A stretch of DNA of 7,303 nucleotides, taken from the NCBI GenBank assembly GCA_023425905.1, contig JAFABT010000377.1, positions 1 to 7,303 of the forward strand, written 5' to 3'. Shown here piece after piece: positions 1 to 6,979 of the stretch (positions are counted from its first letter, which is position 1; the number at the start of each line of letters is the position of its first letter). The notes under the pieces were generated by a model. It saw nothing but the letters and a program-made list of their open reading frames with translations. It had not been told where the DNA came from and searched no databases. The translations under genes and the position numbers were made by a program. The stretch is from Actinomycetes bacterium. Its GTDB lineage: Bacteria > Actinomycetota > Actinomycetes > Actinomycetales > Cellulomonadaceae.

Positions 1-539
1 GGCGCGGCGTGCCGTGCCCGGGGCGCTGCCTCGGGTGCCGCAGCAGGATGCGCCGCCGCGCTCACGAGGGCGCCGAGCGCGACGTCGAGCTCGGTGACGA
101 GCACCGCGCCGACGGACGTCGGCAGCACGGGCCCGTCCGTGAGCTCGACCGGCCCGCCCGCGTCCGCGGCAACCGTCTCGCGGAGCAGAGCACGCTCACC
201 CGCGGGCACGAGGACGTCCCGCCACGTGAGGGCACCCGAGCCGGCGTGGACCTCGTCGCGCTCCGGGCGCCGGATCGTCACCTGTGCGGCGCCCCGGACG
301 ACCACACGCAGGGACCCGGGTGCCGCGGCGGGACGCTCGACGAGCGCGAAGACCACGGGCAGCCGCCCGAGGTCGTGGCCGACGAGCGCCATGAGCCGGC
401 TCGACGGCGAGGCCACGAGGGCGTGCCCGAGGCGTTCCGCGGCCTCCGAGGCGACGCTCGCGGGCAGCAGCGCAGCCCAGTCCGGCCCGACGAGAGCGAC
501 GAGCGGACCGGGACGGTAGAGGTGCTGGGCGCCGGTCAT
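1..539 (-). CDS. Partial CDS, N-terminal part of a possible FHA-domain protein (C-terminus off the window)
   Basis: The frame is open from an ATG at 537-539 to the window edge, giving 179 codons with no stop, so the gene is cut by the boundary. The ATG is the first usable start: an in-frame TGA lies 20 codons upstream with no ATG, GTG or TTG between. A weak Shine-Dalgarno (GGTGA, 7 bases upstream) precedes it. The protein starts MTGAQHLYRPGPLVALVGPD, has alternating short hydrophobic strands (for example LRVVVRGAAQVTI at residues 77-89, then a TWRDVLVP stretch at 105-112), no cysteine, no signal peptide and no membrane segment. From residue 158 it becomes Ala/Pro-rich, like a linker. From memory this layout resembles the N-terminal module of actinobacterial FHA-domain proteins, which often sit beside PP2C phosphatase, vWA and Ser/Thr kinase genes. 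Neither the FHA domain nor such neighbours are visible. The reading frame is well supported; the family assignment is an inference and could be wrong. Confidence 0.5.
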   Translation of the reverse strand, partial: MTGAQHLYRPGPLVALVGPDWAALLPASVASEAAERLGHALVASPSSRLMALVGHDLGRLPVVFALVERPAAAPGSLRVVVRGAAQVTIRRPERDEVHAGSGALTWRDVLVPAGERALLRETVAADAGGPVELTDGPVLPTSVGAVLVTELDVALGALVSAAAHPAAAPEAAPRARHAA

Positions 540-595
540 CGGGGCGTCACCGCGCGACGCGGTGCACCCGGGCGCATGATGTCCTGGGTTCGCAC
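536..595 (-). CDS. Possible 19-codon leader peptide (uORF) overlapping the next gene's start
   Basis: A GTG at 593-595 is preceded by the strongest Shine-Dalgarno in the window (GGGGAGGTGA at 600-609, with GGAGG 7 bases from the start). The frame encodes VRTQDIMRPGAPRRAVTPR (Met-initiated in practice) and ends in TGA at 536-538. That TGA overlaps the ATG (537-539) of the following partial gene as ATGA, the usual geometry of translational coupling. The peptide is basic and Pro/Arg-containing, without a run of one amino acid that would suggest a classical attenuation leader. I do not recognise it. The alternative is that this GTG is the true start of the downstream protein and one base is missing in the reported sequence, for instance in the run of four G at 541-544; adding one base there would fuse the two frames. 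Confidence 0.35.
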   Translation of the reverse strand: MRTQDIMRPGAPRRAVTPR

Positions 596-599
596 GGCC

Positions 600-609
600 T
601 CACCTCCCC
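600..609 (-). promoter_or_regulatory. Strong Shine-Dalgarno ahead of the leader mini-ORF
   Basis: On the minus strand the sequence reads GGGGAGGTGA, a near-complete match to the anti-Shine-Dalgarno of 16S rRNA. Its GGAGG core ends 7 bases before a GTG at 593-595. It is clearly better than the site directly in front of the annotated ATG at 537-539. It therefore marks where ribosomes probably load for the left-hand gene, either through a coupled 19-codon leader or as the true start if the reported frame contains an error. Confidence 0.6.
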
Positions 610-644
610 GTTCGGCTGTCCCTTGTGTGTAGCGACACGGCACT

Positions 645-689
645 CGACCATCTTGAGCGGTCGTGAGCGTACCGGAGTCGCGTCTCACG
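645..689 (-). terminator. Two adjacent inverted repeats after the polyprenyl synthase gene; possible U-less terminator or operator
   Basis: About 35 bases after the polyprenyl synthase stop, the minus strand carries CGTGAG ... CTCACG (662-689). This is a perfect 6-bp stem that extends by two more pairs across a bulged A, with an 11-base loop. Directly next to it is CGACC ... GGTCG (645-663), a 5-bp stem with a 9-base loop. No T-run follows on the minus strand, so this is not a canonical intrinsic terminator. Actinobacterial terminators often lack the T-run, so ending the nuo operon here is plausible. The repeats could instead bind a regulator of the left-hand gene. Short stems like these also arise by chance in GC-rich DNA. 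Confidence 0.3.
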
Positions 690-723
690 CACCGGGCAGG
701 AGAATCACCCGATGGCGCGTACG

Positions 724-1743
724 TCAGCTGGCACGCTCGACGAGGGCGTCGGAGAAGGACACGAGCGCGTCCTTCGCCGGTCCGGCTGGCAGACCTGCGA
801 GCTCCGCCGCAGCATCGCGAGCGAAGGCGGCAGCCCGCTCACGGGTCTCCGCGACGACGGGATGGGCCCGGAGCTCGGCGACCGCCTCGTCGAGCGCGGC
901 GTCGCCGGAGAGGTCGGAGTCGAGCAGCTCGACGAGGGCACGGTCCTCGGCCGAGGCCCCGGCTGCTGACGCACGTGCACGCAGCAGAAGAGCCGGCATC
1001 GTCGGAACCTTCTCGCGCAGGTCCGTCCCCGGGGTCTTGCCCGTCTGCGCGTCGTCTCCCCCGAGGTCGATGACGTCGTCGGCGAGCTGGAAGGCCACAC
1101 CGACCTTCTCCCCGTACCGCACGAGCAGCTGGACGACCTGCGGCGGGCAGCCCGCGAACATCGCGCCCATGCGGCCCGACGTCGCGATGAGTGAGCCGGT
1201 CTTGTCCGAGAGCACCTGGAGGTAGTGCTCGACCGGGTCCTCGCCCTCCTGCGGGCCGACCGTCTCGTGGAGCTGACCGAGGCACAGCCGCTCGAACGTC
1301 GCCGCCTGGATGCGCACGGCCTCAGGGCCGAGCCCTGCGACGATCGAGGAAGCGCGGGCGAACAGCAGGTCACCTGTGAGGATCGCGACCTGGTTCCCCC
1401 ACACCTCGTGCGCGGAGGGCGCACCCCGGCGAAGCGGCGCGGAGTCCATGACGTCGTCGTGGTAGAGCGTCGCGAGGTGCGTGAGCTCGCACACGACCGC
1501 GGCGTCGACGACCTCGGGACGCATGCCGTCACCGAGCTGCGCCGCGAGGATCGCGAGCATCGGGCGCAGCCGCTTGCCGCCCGCGTTGACGAGGTGGCGC
1601 GAGGCGGTGTCGGCGAGCAGGTCCGCGTGCGAGACGGCGTCGCGCAGACGTTCCTCGACGAGCTGCAGCCGCGCGCCGACGACCTCCGCGAGGACGGCGT
1701 CGGCGAGCGGCAGGCTCGCGGTCGTGAGGGGCTGAGGGGTCAC
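724..1743 (-). CDS. Trans-polyprenyl diphosphate synthase (class I, menaquinone side-chain type)
   Basis: This 339-residue soluble enzyme of the IspA/IspB (GrcC-like) family condenses isopentenyl diphosphate units head-to-tail onto an allylic primer. The family signatures are intact: GGKRLRP at residues 55-61, the first Asp-rich motif DDVMD at 96-100 followed by RRG at 105-107, KT at 181-182, and FQLADDVID at 218-226 with the second Asp-rich motif. The residue five before the first Asp-rich motif is Ala91. Short-chain archaeal-type enzymes carry a bulky aromatic there, so a long product is favoured, probably the menaquinone tail. The GTG start (1741-1743) overlaps the nuoN stop as GTGA and has no recognisable Shine-Dalgarno. 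Translation therefore probably depends on coupling to nuoN. No in-frame ATG or GTG lies close by as an alternative. Family assignment is very secure; product chain length and a symbol such as ispB or grcC are not settled by sequence alone. Confidence 0.95.
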   Translation of the reverse strand: MTPQPLTTASLPLADAVLAEVVGARLQLVEERLRDAVSHADLLADTASRHLVNAGGKRLRPMLAILAAQLGDGMRPEVVDAAVVCELTHLATLYHDDVMDSAPLRRGAPSAHEVWGNQVAILTGDLLFARASSIVAGLGPEAVRIQAATFERLCLGQLHETVGPQEGEDPVEHYLQVLSDKTGSLIATSGRMGAMFAGCPPQVVQLLVRYGEKVGVAFQLADDVIDLGGDDAQTGKTPGTDLREKVPTMPALLLRARASAAGASAEDRALVELLDSDLSGDAALDEAVAELRAHPVVAETRERAAAFARDAAAELAGLPAGPAKDALVSFSDALVERAS

Positions 1744-3410
1744 GGGATGAACATAGCCGCCCGGGACGCCAGGTCGAGAACCGGGCCGGGCACGACGCCG
1801 AGCGCGATCGTCGCGAGGGCGCACAGCCCGATCGCCACCGCGGTGAGCCCCTCGGAGCGCACGACCTGGACGTCGATGACGGTCCGGGTCGCGGTGGCCG
1901 TCGCCGTGCCGGACGCAGCGCCCGCCTCGGTCGCGTCGGCGACGTCGTCCGCACGGGCGTCGGCCGTGCGCGGCTCGGCTGCGTCCGTGAAGAACATGAG
2001 GACGATGATCCGCACGTAGAAGAACGCCGCCGCGGCCGAGGCGAGCACGCCGACGATGACGAGCGCCGTCGCCCCGCCCTGCGCCGCGGCCGCGAAGACC
2101 GCGAACTTGCCCGCGAAGCCCGCGGTGAGCGGGATGCCCGCGAAGGACAGCAGGAACAGCGCGAAGGCCGTGGCGAGCGCCGGGTTGGTGCGCCCGAGAC
2201 CTGCCCACTGGGACAGGTGCGTGGCCTCGCCCAGCACCGTGTCGCCCTCGGGCCCGCGCCGCACCTGACGGACGAGGCTCACGACCGCGAAGGCACCCAC
2301 CGTCGCTGCGCCGTAAGCGAGCAGGTAGAACACGACCGAGGAGATGCCCGACGGCTCGAGCGCGACGAGGCCCGTGAGGACGAAGCCGGCGTGCGCGATC
2401 GAGGAGTACGCGAGGATCCGCTTGACGTCGGTCTGGACGAGCGCGATGACCGTCCCGACGACCATCGTGAGGATCGCGACGCCCCACATGGCGGGGCGCA
2501 GGTCCCACTCGAGCGCAGGCGCGAGCACGTAGACGACGCGGAGCAGCGCACCGAAGGCCGCGACCTTCGTCGCCGCGGCCATGAAGCCCGTGACCGGCGT
2601 CGGAGCACCCTGGTAGACGTCCGGCGTCCACGAGTGGAACGGCACCGCGCCCACCTTGAACAGCAGCCCGACAAGAAGCATGACGACGCCGACGACGAGG
2701 ATCTCCTCGCCCACCGTCGACGTGCCGATCGCCGCCGCGATGCCGCCGAGCTGGACGGAGTTCGCGAAGCCGAAGAGCAGCGCCGTGCCGAAGAGGAAGA
2801 ACGCCGACGAGTACGCGCCGAGCATGAAGTACTTGAGCGACGCCTCCTGGCTGAGCAGCCGCGAGCGACGCGCCATGCCCGTGAGGAGGTAGAGCGGCAG
2901 CGAGAGGATCTCGAGCGCGATGAACATGACGAGCAGGTCGCCCGCCGCGACGAAGACGAGCATCCCGCCGACTGCGAAGAGCGTGAGGGGGAAGATCTCC
3001 GTCTGGACGAGGCCCTTCGACCGCGCGAGCTCCTCGTACTCCGAGCCGGGAACCGCTGCGGCCTGCGCCGCGAAGGCACCCTCGCCCGTGACCGACCGGT
3101 CCGCGATGACGAGGAGCGCGACCGCGCTCACGAGGACGATGACGCCCTGGAGGACGAGCGTCACCGGGTCGGCCTGGTACGAGCCGCCGAGGACGCTCAC
3201 GCCACCGTCGGCGGCCGTGTCACGCCACAGGATCGCGAGGACGACGACCGCGGCCGCGAGGACGGCGAGTGACAGGACGAGCTGCACCGTGCGCCGCACC
3301 CGCTCCGGCACGAGCGCCTCGACGAGGACGCCGAGCACGGCGCCGCCGAGGACGAGGAGGACGGGCGTGAGCTGCAGCCAGTCGACGTGGGGAGTGACGA
3401 AGTCGCTCAC
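1740..3410 (-). CDS. nuoN: NADH-quinone oxidoreductase subunit N (NuoN)
   Basis: This 556-residue polytopic membrane protein is one of three antiporter-like subunits of complex I and forms a proton channel in the membrane arm. Family landmarks are present: Glu167 in the FIALEILSLPLY helix, Lys252 in FKVGAVPFHSWTPDVYQGAPTP (252 is the Lys after Phe251), Lys282 in AATKVAAF, and Lys435 in GIPLTAGFAGKF. These match the channel residues known from E. coli NuoN. It is longer than the E. coli subunit (about 485 residues). Extra length comes from a hydrophilic segment around residues 103-138 and a charged, Ala/Thr-rich loop at about 476-512 before the last helix. The start is a GTG at 3408-3410, with GGAG 6 bases upstream, overlapping the nuoM stop by four bases (GTGA). 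Its own stop overlaps the polyprenyl synthase start in the same way. Confidence 0.97.
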   Translation of the reverse strand: MSDFVTPHVDWLQLTPVLLVLGGAVLGVLVEALVPERVRRTVQLVLSLAVLAAAVVVLAILWRDTAADGGVSVLGGSYQADPVTLVLQGVIVLVSAVALLVIADRSVTGEGAFAAQAAAVPGSEYEELARSKGLVQTEIFPLTLFAVGGMLVFVAAGDLLVMFIALEILSLPLYLLTGMARRSRLLSQEASLKYFMLGAYSSAFFLFGTALLFGFANSVQLGGIAAAIGTSTVGEEILVVGVVMLLVGLLFKVGAVPFHSWTPDVYQGAPTPVTGFMAAATKVAAFGALLRVVYVLAPALEWDLRPAMWGVAILTMVVGTVIALVQTDVKRILAYSSIAHAGFVLTGLVALEPSGISSVVFYLLAYGAATVGAFAVVSLVRQVRRGPEGDTVLGEATHLSQWAGLGRTNPALATAFALFLLSFAGIPLTAGFAGKFAVFAAAAQGGATALVIVGVLASAAAAFFYVRIIVLMFFTDAAEPRTADARADDVADATEAGAASGTATATATRTVIDVQVVRSEGLTAVAIGLCALATIALGVVPGPVLDLASRAAMFIP

Positions 3411-4978
3411 GAGGCGCTCCTCTCGACGGTGCCGCTAGTGCCGCTGAGACCGGCGACGGCGGGGGCGACCACGGGACGGATGTCGTCGACCCCGACGACG
3501 CCCAGGGTCTTGGTGGCGGGCTCGGCGACAAGGTCGAGCGCCGGGCCCGGGACGAAGCCGAGCGCGAGGAGGGCGACCACGAGCGGGGCGACGACGGCCT
3601 TCTCGCGGATCGAGAGGTCCTTGGTCGTCTCGAGGCCTTCTCGCACGGGCCCGGTGAAGATGCGCTGGTACGTGAGCAGCACGTAGAGCGCGGCGAGCAC
3701 GACTCCGAGCACCGCGACGAGCGCGGCGGGGCCGGAGCGGGCGTACGTGCCGATGAGGACGAGGAACTCCGAGACGAAGGTCGACAGTCCGGGCAGCGAC
3801 AAGGCAGAGAGACCTGCGACGAGGAAGACGCCCGCGAGGACGGGGGTGACCTTCTGCAGTCCGCCGAAGTCCGCGATGCGGGCCGAGCCCCGCCGCGCGA
3901 CGAGGATCCCCGCCGTGAGGAAGAGCAGCCCCGTCGACAGCCCGTGGTTGACCATGTAGAGCGACGCGCCCGCGATCGACGTCGACGTGAAGGCGAAGAT
4001 GCCGAGCACGATGAAGCCGAAGTGGGACACCGACGTGTAGGCGATGAGCCGCATGAGGTCGGACTGGCCGATCGCGAGCAGCGCCCCGTAGAGGATCGAG
4101 ATGACCGCGAGGACGATGATCACGGGCGCCGCCCACCGCGAGGCGTTCGGGAACAGCGGCAGGCAGAGCGTGAGCATCCCGAAGGTGCCGACCTTGTCGA
4201 GGACGCCGACGAGGAGGGTCGAGGTGCCGGCGGTCGCGCTCTGCGCGGCGTCGGGCAGCCACGTGTGGACCGGGAACATCGGCGCCTTGATCGCGAAGGC
4301 GAGGAAGAAGCCCGCGAAGAGGAGCTTCTCCGTCGTCGGGTCGAGCGTGAGCCCCGTGAGGTTGTCCGTGAGGAAGCCCTGCGGCCCGCCCGGCCCCTGG
4401 AGGTAGAGCACGACGACCGCGGCGAGCATGACGAGCCCGCCCGCGAGCGAGTAGAGGAGGAACTTGATCGCCGCATAGCGCCGGTTCACCCCGCCGAACA
4501 TCCCGATGAGGAAGTACACCGGGATGAGCATGGCCTCGAACAGGACGTAGAAGAGGAAGACGTCTCGGGCGGCGAACACGGCGACCATGAACGACGTGAG
4601 CACGAGCACGAGGCCGAAGAAGTGCCGGCGTCGACCGGCGTCCTTCTGCTCCCGCCACGCGGCGAGGACGACGAGCGGGACGAGCAGCACCGACAGACCG
4701 ATGAGCGCGAGGCCCACGCCATCCACACCGAGCGCGTAGCTCGCGCCGAGCGCGGGGATCCAGTCGTGCGTCTCGAGCAGCTGGTGCGTGCCCGCCGCGG
4801 CCGTGTCGAAGGCCGTGAACGCGGCGACCGCGAGCCCGAGCTCGAGGAGCGCGAACGCAAGGGCGACCTCGCGGACGCGGGAGCGGGCGCCCGCGGGCAG
4901 CAGCCACACGACGGCTGCGCCCACGAGGGGCAGCGCGACGAGGGCCGTGAGCCAGGGGAAGTCCGGGGTGGTCAACAT
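3407..4978 (-). CDS. nuoM: NADH-quinone oxidoreductase subunit M (NuoM)
   Basis: This 523-residue integral membrane protein is the middle antiporter-like, proton-pumping subunit of complex I. Key residues can be read directly: Glu148 in LFEAMLIPVYFLIG, Lys231 in FAIKAPMFPVHTWLPDA, Lys262 in VLDKVGTFGM, His319 in TSVSHFGF, His345 in VNHGLSTG and Glu404 in FVSEFL. These correspond to the conserved channel residues of E. coli NuoM. The ATG at 4976-4978 is chosen because GAGGGAG lies 8 bases upstream and the protein then begins MLTTPDFPWLTALVALP, a proper first helix. The frame is open further upstream to 5056, but those 26 codons are polar and lie inside nuoL. There are 13 bases between the nuoL stop and this start. 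A hydrophilic tail of about 35 residues follows the last helix (from about residue 486). The stop overlaps the nuoN start. Confidence 0.97.
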   Translation of the reverse strand: MLTTPDFPWLTALVALPLVGAAVVWLLPAGARSRVREVALAFALLELGLAVAAFTAFDTAAAGTHQLLETHDWIPALGASYALGVDGVGLALIGLSVLLVPLVVLAAWREQKDAGRRRHFFGLVLVLTSFMVAVFAARDVFLFYVLFEAMLIPVYFLIGMFGGVNRRYAAIKFLLYSLAGGLVMLAAVVVLYLQGPGGPQGFLTDNLTGLTLDPTTEKLLFAGFFLAFAIKAPMFPVHTWLPDAAQSATAGTSTLLVGVLDKVGTFGMLTLCLPLFPNASRWAAPVIIVLAVISILYGALLAIGQSDLMRLIAYTSVSHFGFIVLGIFAFTSTSIAGASLYMVNHGLSTGLLFLTAGILVARRGSARIADFGGLQKVTPVLAGVFLVAGLSALSLPGLSTFVSEFLVLIGTYARSGPAALVAVLGVVLAALYVLLTYQRIFTGPVREGLETTKDLSIREKAVVAPLVVALLALGFVPGPALDLVAEPATKTLGVVGVDDIRPVVAPAVAGLSGTSGTVERSAS

Positions 4979-4991
4979 TCTGTGATCTCCC

Positions 4992-6965
4992 TCAGATCCG
5001 GGTGGCCAGGGCGAAGGCGACGAGGACGACTGCCCCGACGAGGAGCGTCGCCGCATAGCTGCGGACGTAGCCCGTCTGCAGCTTGCGCAGGACGGCGCCG
5101 AGCGCGAGCGTCACGTGGCCGAGGCCACCGACCGCGCCGTCGACGACCTGGGAGTCGGTGTAGACGAGCGAGCGCGTGAGGTACCGGCCGGGCTGCACGA
5201 GCAGGCCGTCGTTGACCTCGTCCTGGTAGAGGTCCTTGCGCGCCGCCCGGGTGAGCACGGACCCGCGCGGAGCGACGACGGGCACGGTCGAGGCCGCGTA
5301 CTGCCGCCAGGCGAGGAACAGCCCGATCGCGACGAGCGCGAGCGTGAGCCCCATGATGAGCGGGATCGGCAGCACCGGCTCGTGGTGCTCGACGTGCCCG
5401 GTGACGGGCTCGAGCCACGTCGTGAAGGCCCCGCCGATCGAGAGCAGCCCGCCGAGGGCCGCGGAGCCGACCGCGAGGACGACCATGGGGACGGTCATGA
5501 GCAGCGGCGACTCGTGCGGGTGCTGCTCGGCGCCCTCGTCCTTCGTCGTCCAGCGCTTCTCGCCGTGGAAGGTCATGAAGAACAGGCGGGACATGTAGAA
5601 GGACGTGAGGCCCGCGCCGAGGAGGACGACCGTGCCGAACACCCAGGCGCGCCACTCGGCGCCGTCGACGGGCACGAAGGCCGCCTCGATGATCTTGTCC
5701 TTCGACCAGAAGCCCGCGAAGGGCGGGACGCCGAGGATCGCGAGCCAGCCGAGGCCGAAGGTGATCCACGTGATCTTCATGTACCTGCCCAGGCCGCCGT
5801 AGCGGCGCATGTCGACCTGGTCGTTCATGCCGTGCATGACGGACCCGGCGCCGAGGAACATGCCGGCCTTGAAGAAGCCGTGCGTGACGAGGTGGAAGAT
5901 CGCGAACGCGTACCCGACCGGCCCGAGGCCGGCGGCGAGCATCATGTAGCCGATCTGCGACATCGTCGAGGCGGCGAGCGCCTTCTTGATGTCGTCCTTC
6001 GCGCAGCCGACGATCGCCCCGAAGATCAACGTGATCGCCCCGATGACGACGACGGCGAGCTGCGCGTCGGGCGCGCCCTCGTAGATGGGCGCGGAGCGGA
6101 CGACGAGGTAGACGCCCGCGGTGACCATCGTCGCGGCGTGGATGAGCGCGGACACGGGCGTCGGACCGGCCATCGCGTCGCCGAGCCAGGACTGCAGCGG
6201 GAACTGGGCCGACTTGCCGCACGCGGCCAGCAGCAGCGCGAGACCGATCGCGGTGAGCGTGCTCTGCGGGAGCTGCTCGACGGAGGCGAAGACCGACGTG
6301 AAGTCGAGGGCGCCGACGTTCGCGACGAGGAGCATCATCGCGGTGAGCAGGCCGAGGTCACCGACGCGGTTGGCGATGAAGGCCTTCTTCGCGGCGACCG
6401 CGTACGGCGTCTTGTGGTTCCAGAACCCGATGAGCAGGTACGACGCGAGACCGACGCCCTCCCAGCCGACGAAGAGCAGCACGAAGCTGTCTGCGAGGAC
6501 GAGCAGCAGCATCGCCGCGATGAAGAGGTTGAGGTACGCGAAGAACCGCCGACGGGCCGGGTCGTGCTCCATGTAGGCCACGGAGTACACGTGGATGAGC
6601 GTCCCGACGAAGGTGACGAGCAGGACGAACGTGAGCGAGAGCGGGTCGAGCCGCAGGCCCGCCGCGAGCTCGAGGTCGCCCACGGAGATCCAGTCGAACA
6701 GGTGCAGCTCGCGGACCCGGCTCTCCCCCGGCAGGCCGAGGAGCGACACGAGGATCGCGGCGGCGAGCACGAAGGAGAAGGTCGACGCCGCGACACCGAG
6801 CCAGTGGCCCCAGCGGTCGGAGCGCTTGCCGAGGACGAGCAGGAGCGCGGCGCTCAGCAGCGGCACGAGGACGAGCAGGTGGCCCGCGCTCTGGAACGCG
6901 CCGGAGGCCGCCTCGACCGTGCCCGGCACCCAGTCCGTGGACTGTGCGGGAAGCAGGAGATGCAC
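4992..6965 (-). CDS. nuoL: NADH-quinone oxidoreductase subunit L (NuoL)
   Basis: This 657-residue polytopic membrane protein is the distal antiporter-like subunit of complex I. Numbered from the chosen start, it shows Glu169 in LFVGWEGVGLASYLLIGFW, Asp203 in NRVGDLGL, Lys251 in CGKSAQFPLQSWLGDAMAGP followed by TPVSALIHAATMVTAGVYL, Lys366 in THGFFKAGMFL, and Lys422-Asp423 in FWSKDKI. These are the conserved channel positions of the family. The C-terminal part (about 570-657) matches the lateral amphipathic helix that runs along the membrane arm, plus a final membrane anchor. Two GTG starts compete, at 6969-6971 and 6963-6965. The GGAG of the Shine-Dalgarno abuts the first but sits 5 bases before the second, so the second is preferred; the protein then begins MHLLLPAQ. 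With the first start it is 659 residues. Family membership is certain; the exact start is not. Confidence 0.97.
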   Translation of the reverse strand: MHLLLPAQSTDWVPGTVEAASGAFQSAGHLLVLVPLLSAALLLVLGKRSDRWGHWLGVAASTFSFVLAAAILVSLLGLPGESRVRELHLFDWISVGDLELAAGLRLDPLSLTFVLLVTFVGTLIHVYSVAYMEHDPARRRFFAYLNLFIAAMLLLVLADSFVLLFVGWEGVGLASYLLIGFWNHKTPYAVAAKKAFIANRVGDLGLLTAMMLLVANVGALDFTSVFASVEQLPQSTLTAIGLALLLAACGKSAQFPLQSWLGDAMAGPTPVSALIHAATMVTAGVYLVVRSAPIYEGAPDAQLAVVVIGAITLIFGAIVGCAKDDIKKALAASTMSQIGYMMLAAGLGPVGYAFAIFHLVTHGFFKAGMFLGAGSVMHGMNDQVDMRRYGGLGRYMKITWITFGLGWLAILGVPPFAGFWSKDKIIEAAFVPVDGAEWRAWVFGTVVLLGAGLTSFYMSRLFFMTFHGEKRWTTKDEGAEQHPHESPLLMTVPMVVLAVGSAALGGLLSIGGAFTTWLEPVTGHVEHHEPVLPIPLIMGLTLALVAIGLFLAWRQYAASTVPVVAPRGSVLTRAARKDLYQDEVNDGLLVQPGRYLTRSLVYTDSQVVDGAVGGLGHVTLALGAVLRKLQTGYVRSYAATLLVGAVVLVAFALATRI

Positions 6966-6970
6966 CGTCA

Positions 6971-6979
6971 CTCCCTCAG
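6971..6979 (-). promoter_or_regulatory. Shine-Dalgarno that decides the nuoL start
   Basis: The nuoK stop and the nuoL ribosome binding site share bases: the minus strand reads CTGAGGGAGTGACGGTG across the junction. The GAGGGAG purine run directly abuts, and by its last base overlaps, the GTG at 6969-6971. It is well spaced, 5 bases, for the GTG at 6963-6965. Initiation at the second GTG is therefore more likely. Confidence 0.5.

Larger units (their letters stand above)
540..723. other. Intergenic spacer between polyprenyl synthase and the left-hand gene
   Basis: This 184-base stretch is the only substantial gap in the window. It contains the two inverted repeats at 645-689, the strong Shine-Dalgarno at 600-609 and the mini-ORF at 536-595. 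I looked for a promoter reading leftward. A TACGCT hexamer at 666-671 fits the loose actinobacterial -10 pattern but has no credible -35 partner and lies inside an inverted repeat. A TACACA hexamer nearer the start is also weak. The left-hand gene therefore either has a promoter I cannot recognise or is read through from the nuo operon. Confidence 0.6.

Noticed and set aside
9..632. A 207-codon plus-strand frame at the left end
   Set aside because: The translation is Arg/Gly/Asp/Glu-rich like other antisense frames here. The minus-strand frame at 1-539 has a balanced, folded-protein composition and a plausible start.
666..671. TACGCT as a -10 promoter element for the left-hand gene
   Set aside because: There is no -35 match 16-19 bases upstream, it lies within an inverted repeat, and such hexamers are common by chance.
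1744..2631. In-frame upstream extension of the polyprenyl synthase (about 296 codons)
   Set aside because: It runs inside nuoN out of frame, is Arg/Gly/Ala-rich without family similarity, and would give a 635-residue protein where the family is about 320-350. The GTG overlapping the nuoN stop is the sensible start.
2217..3272. A 351-codon plus-strand frame opposite nuoN, and a similar 411-codon frame at 3944-5179 opposite nuoM
   Set aside because: Same Arg/Asp/Glu-rich antisense composition; the minus-strand genes explain the DNA completely.
3435..4907. A 490-codon minus-strand frame inside nuoM
   Set aside because: It is the out-of-frame shadow of nuoM, rich in Arg and Pro, with no recognisable family.
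4979..5056. 26-codon N-terminal extension of nuoM
   Set aside because: The extension is Ser/Arg/Pro-rich, overlaps nuoL coding sequence and lacks a ribosome site. The ATG at 4978 has a good Shine-Dalgarno and begins a normal first helix.
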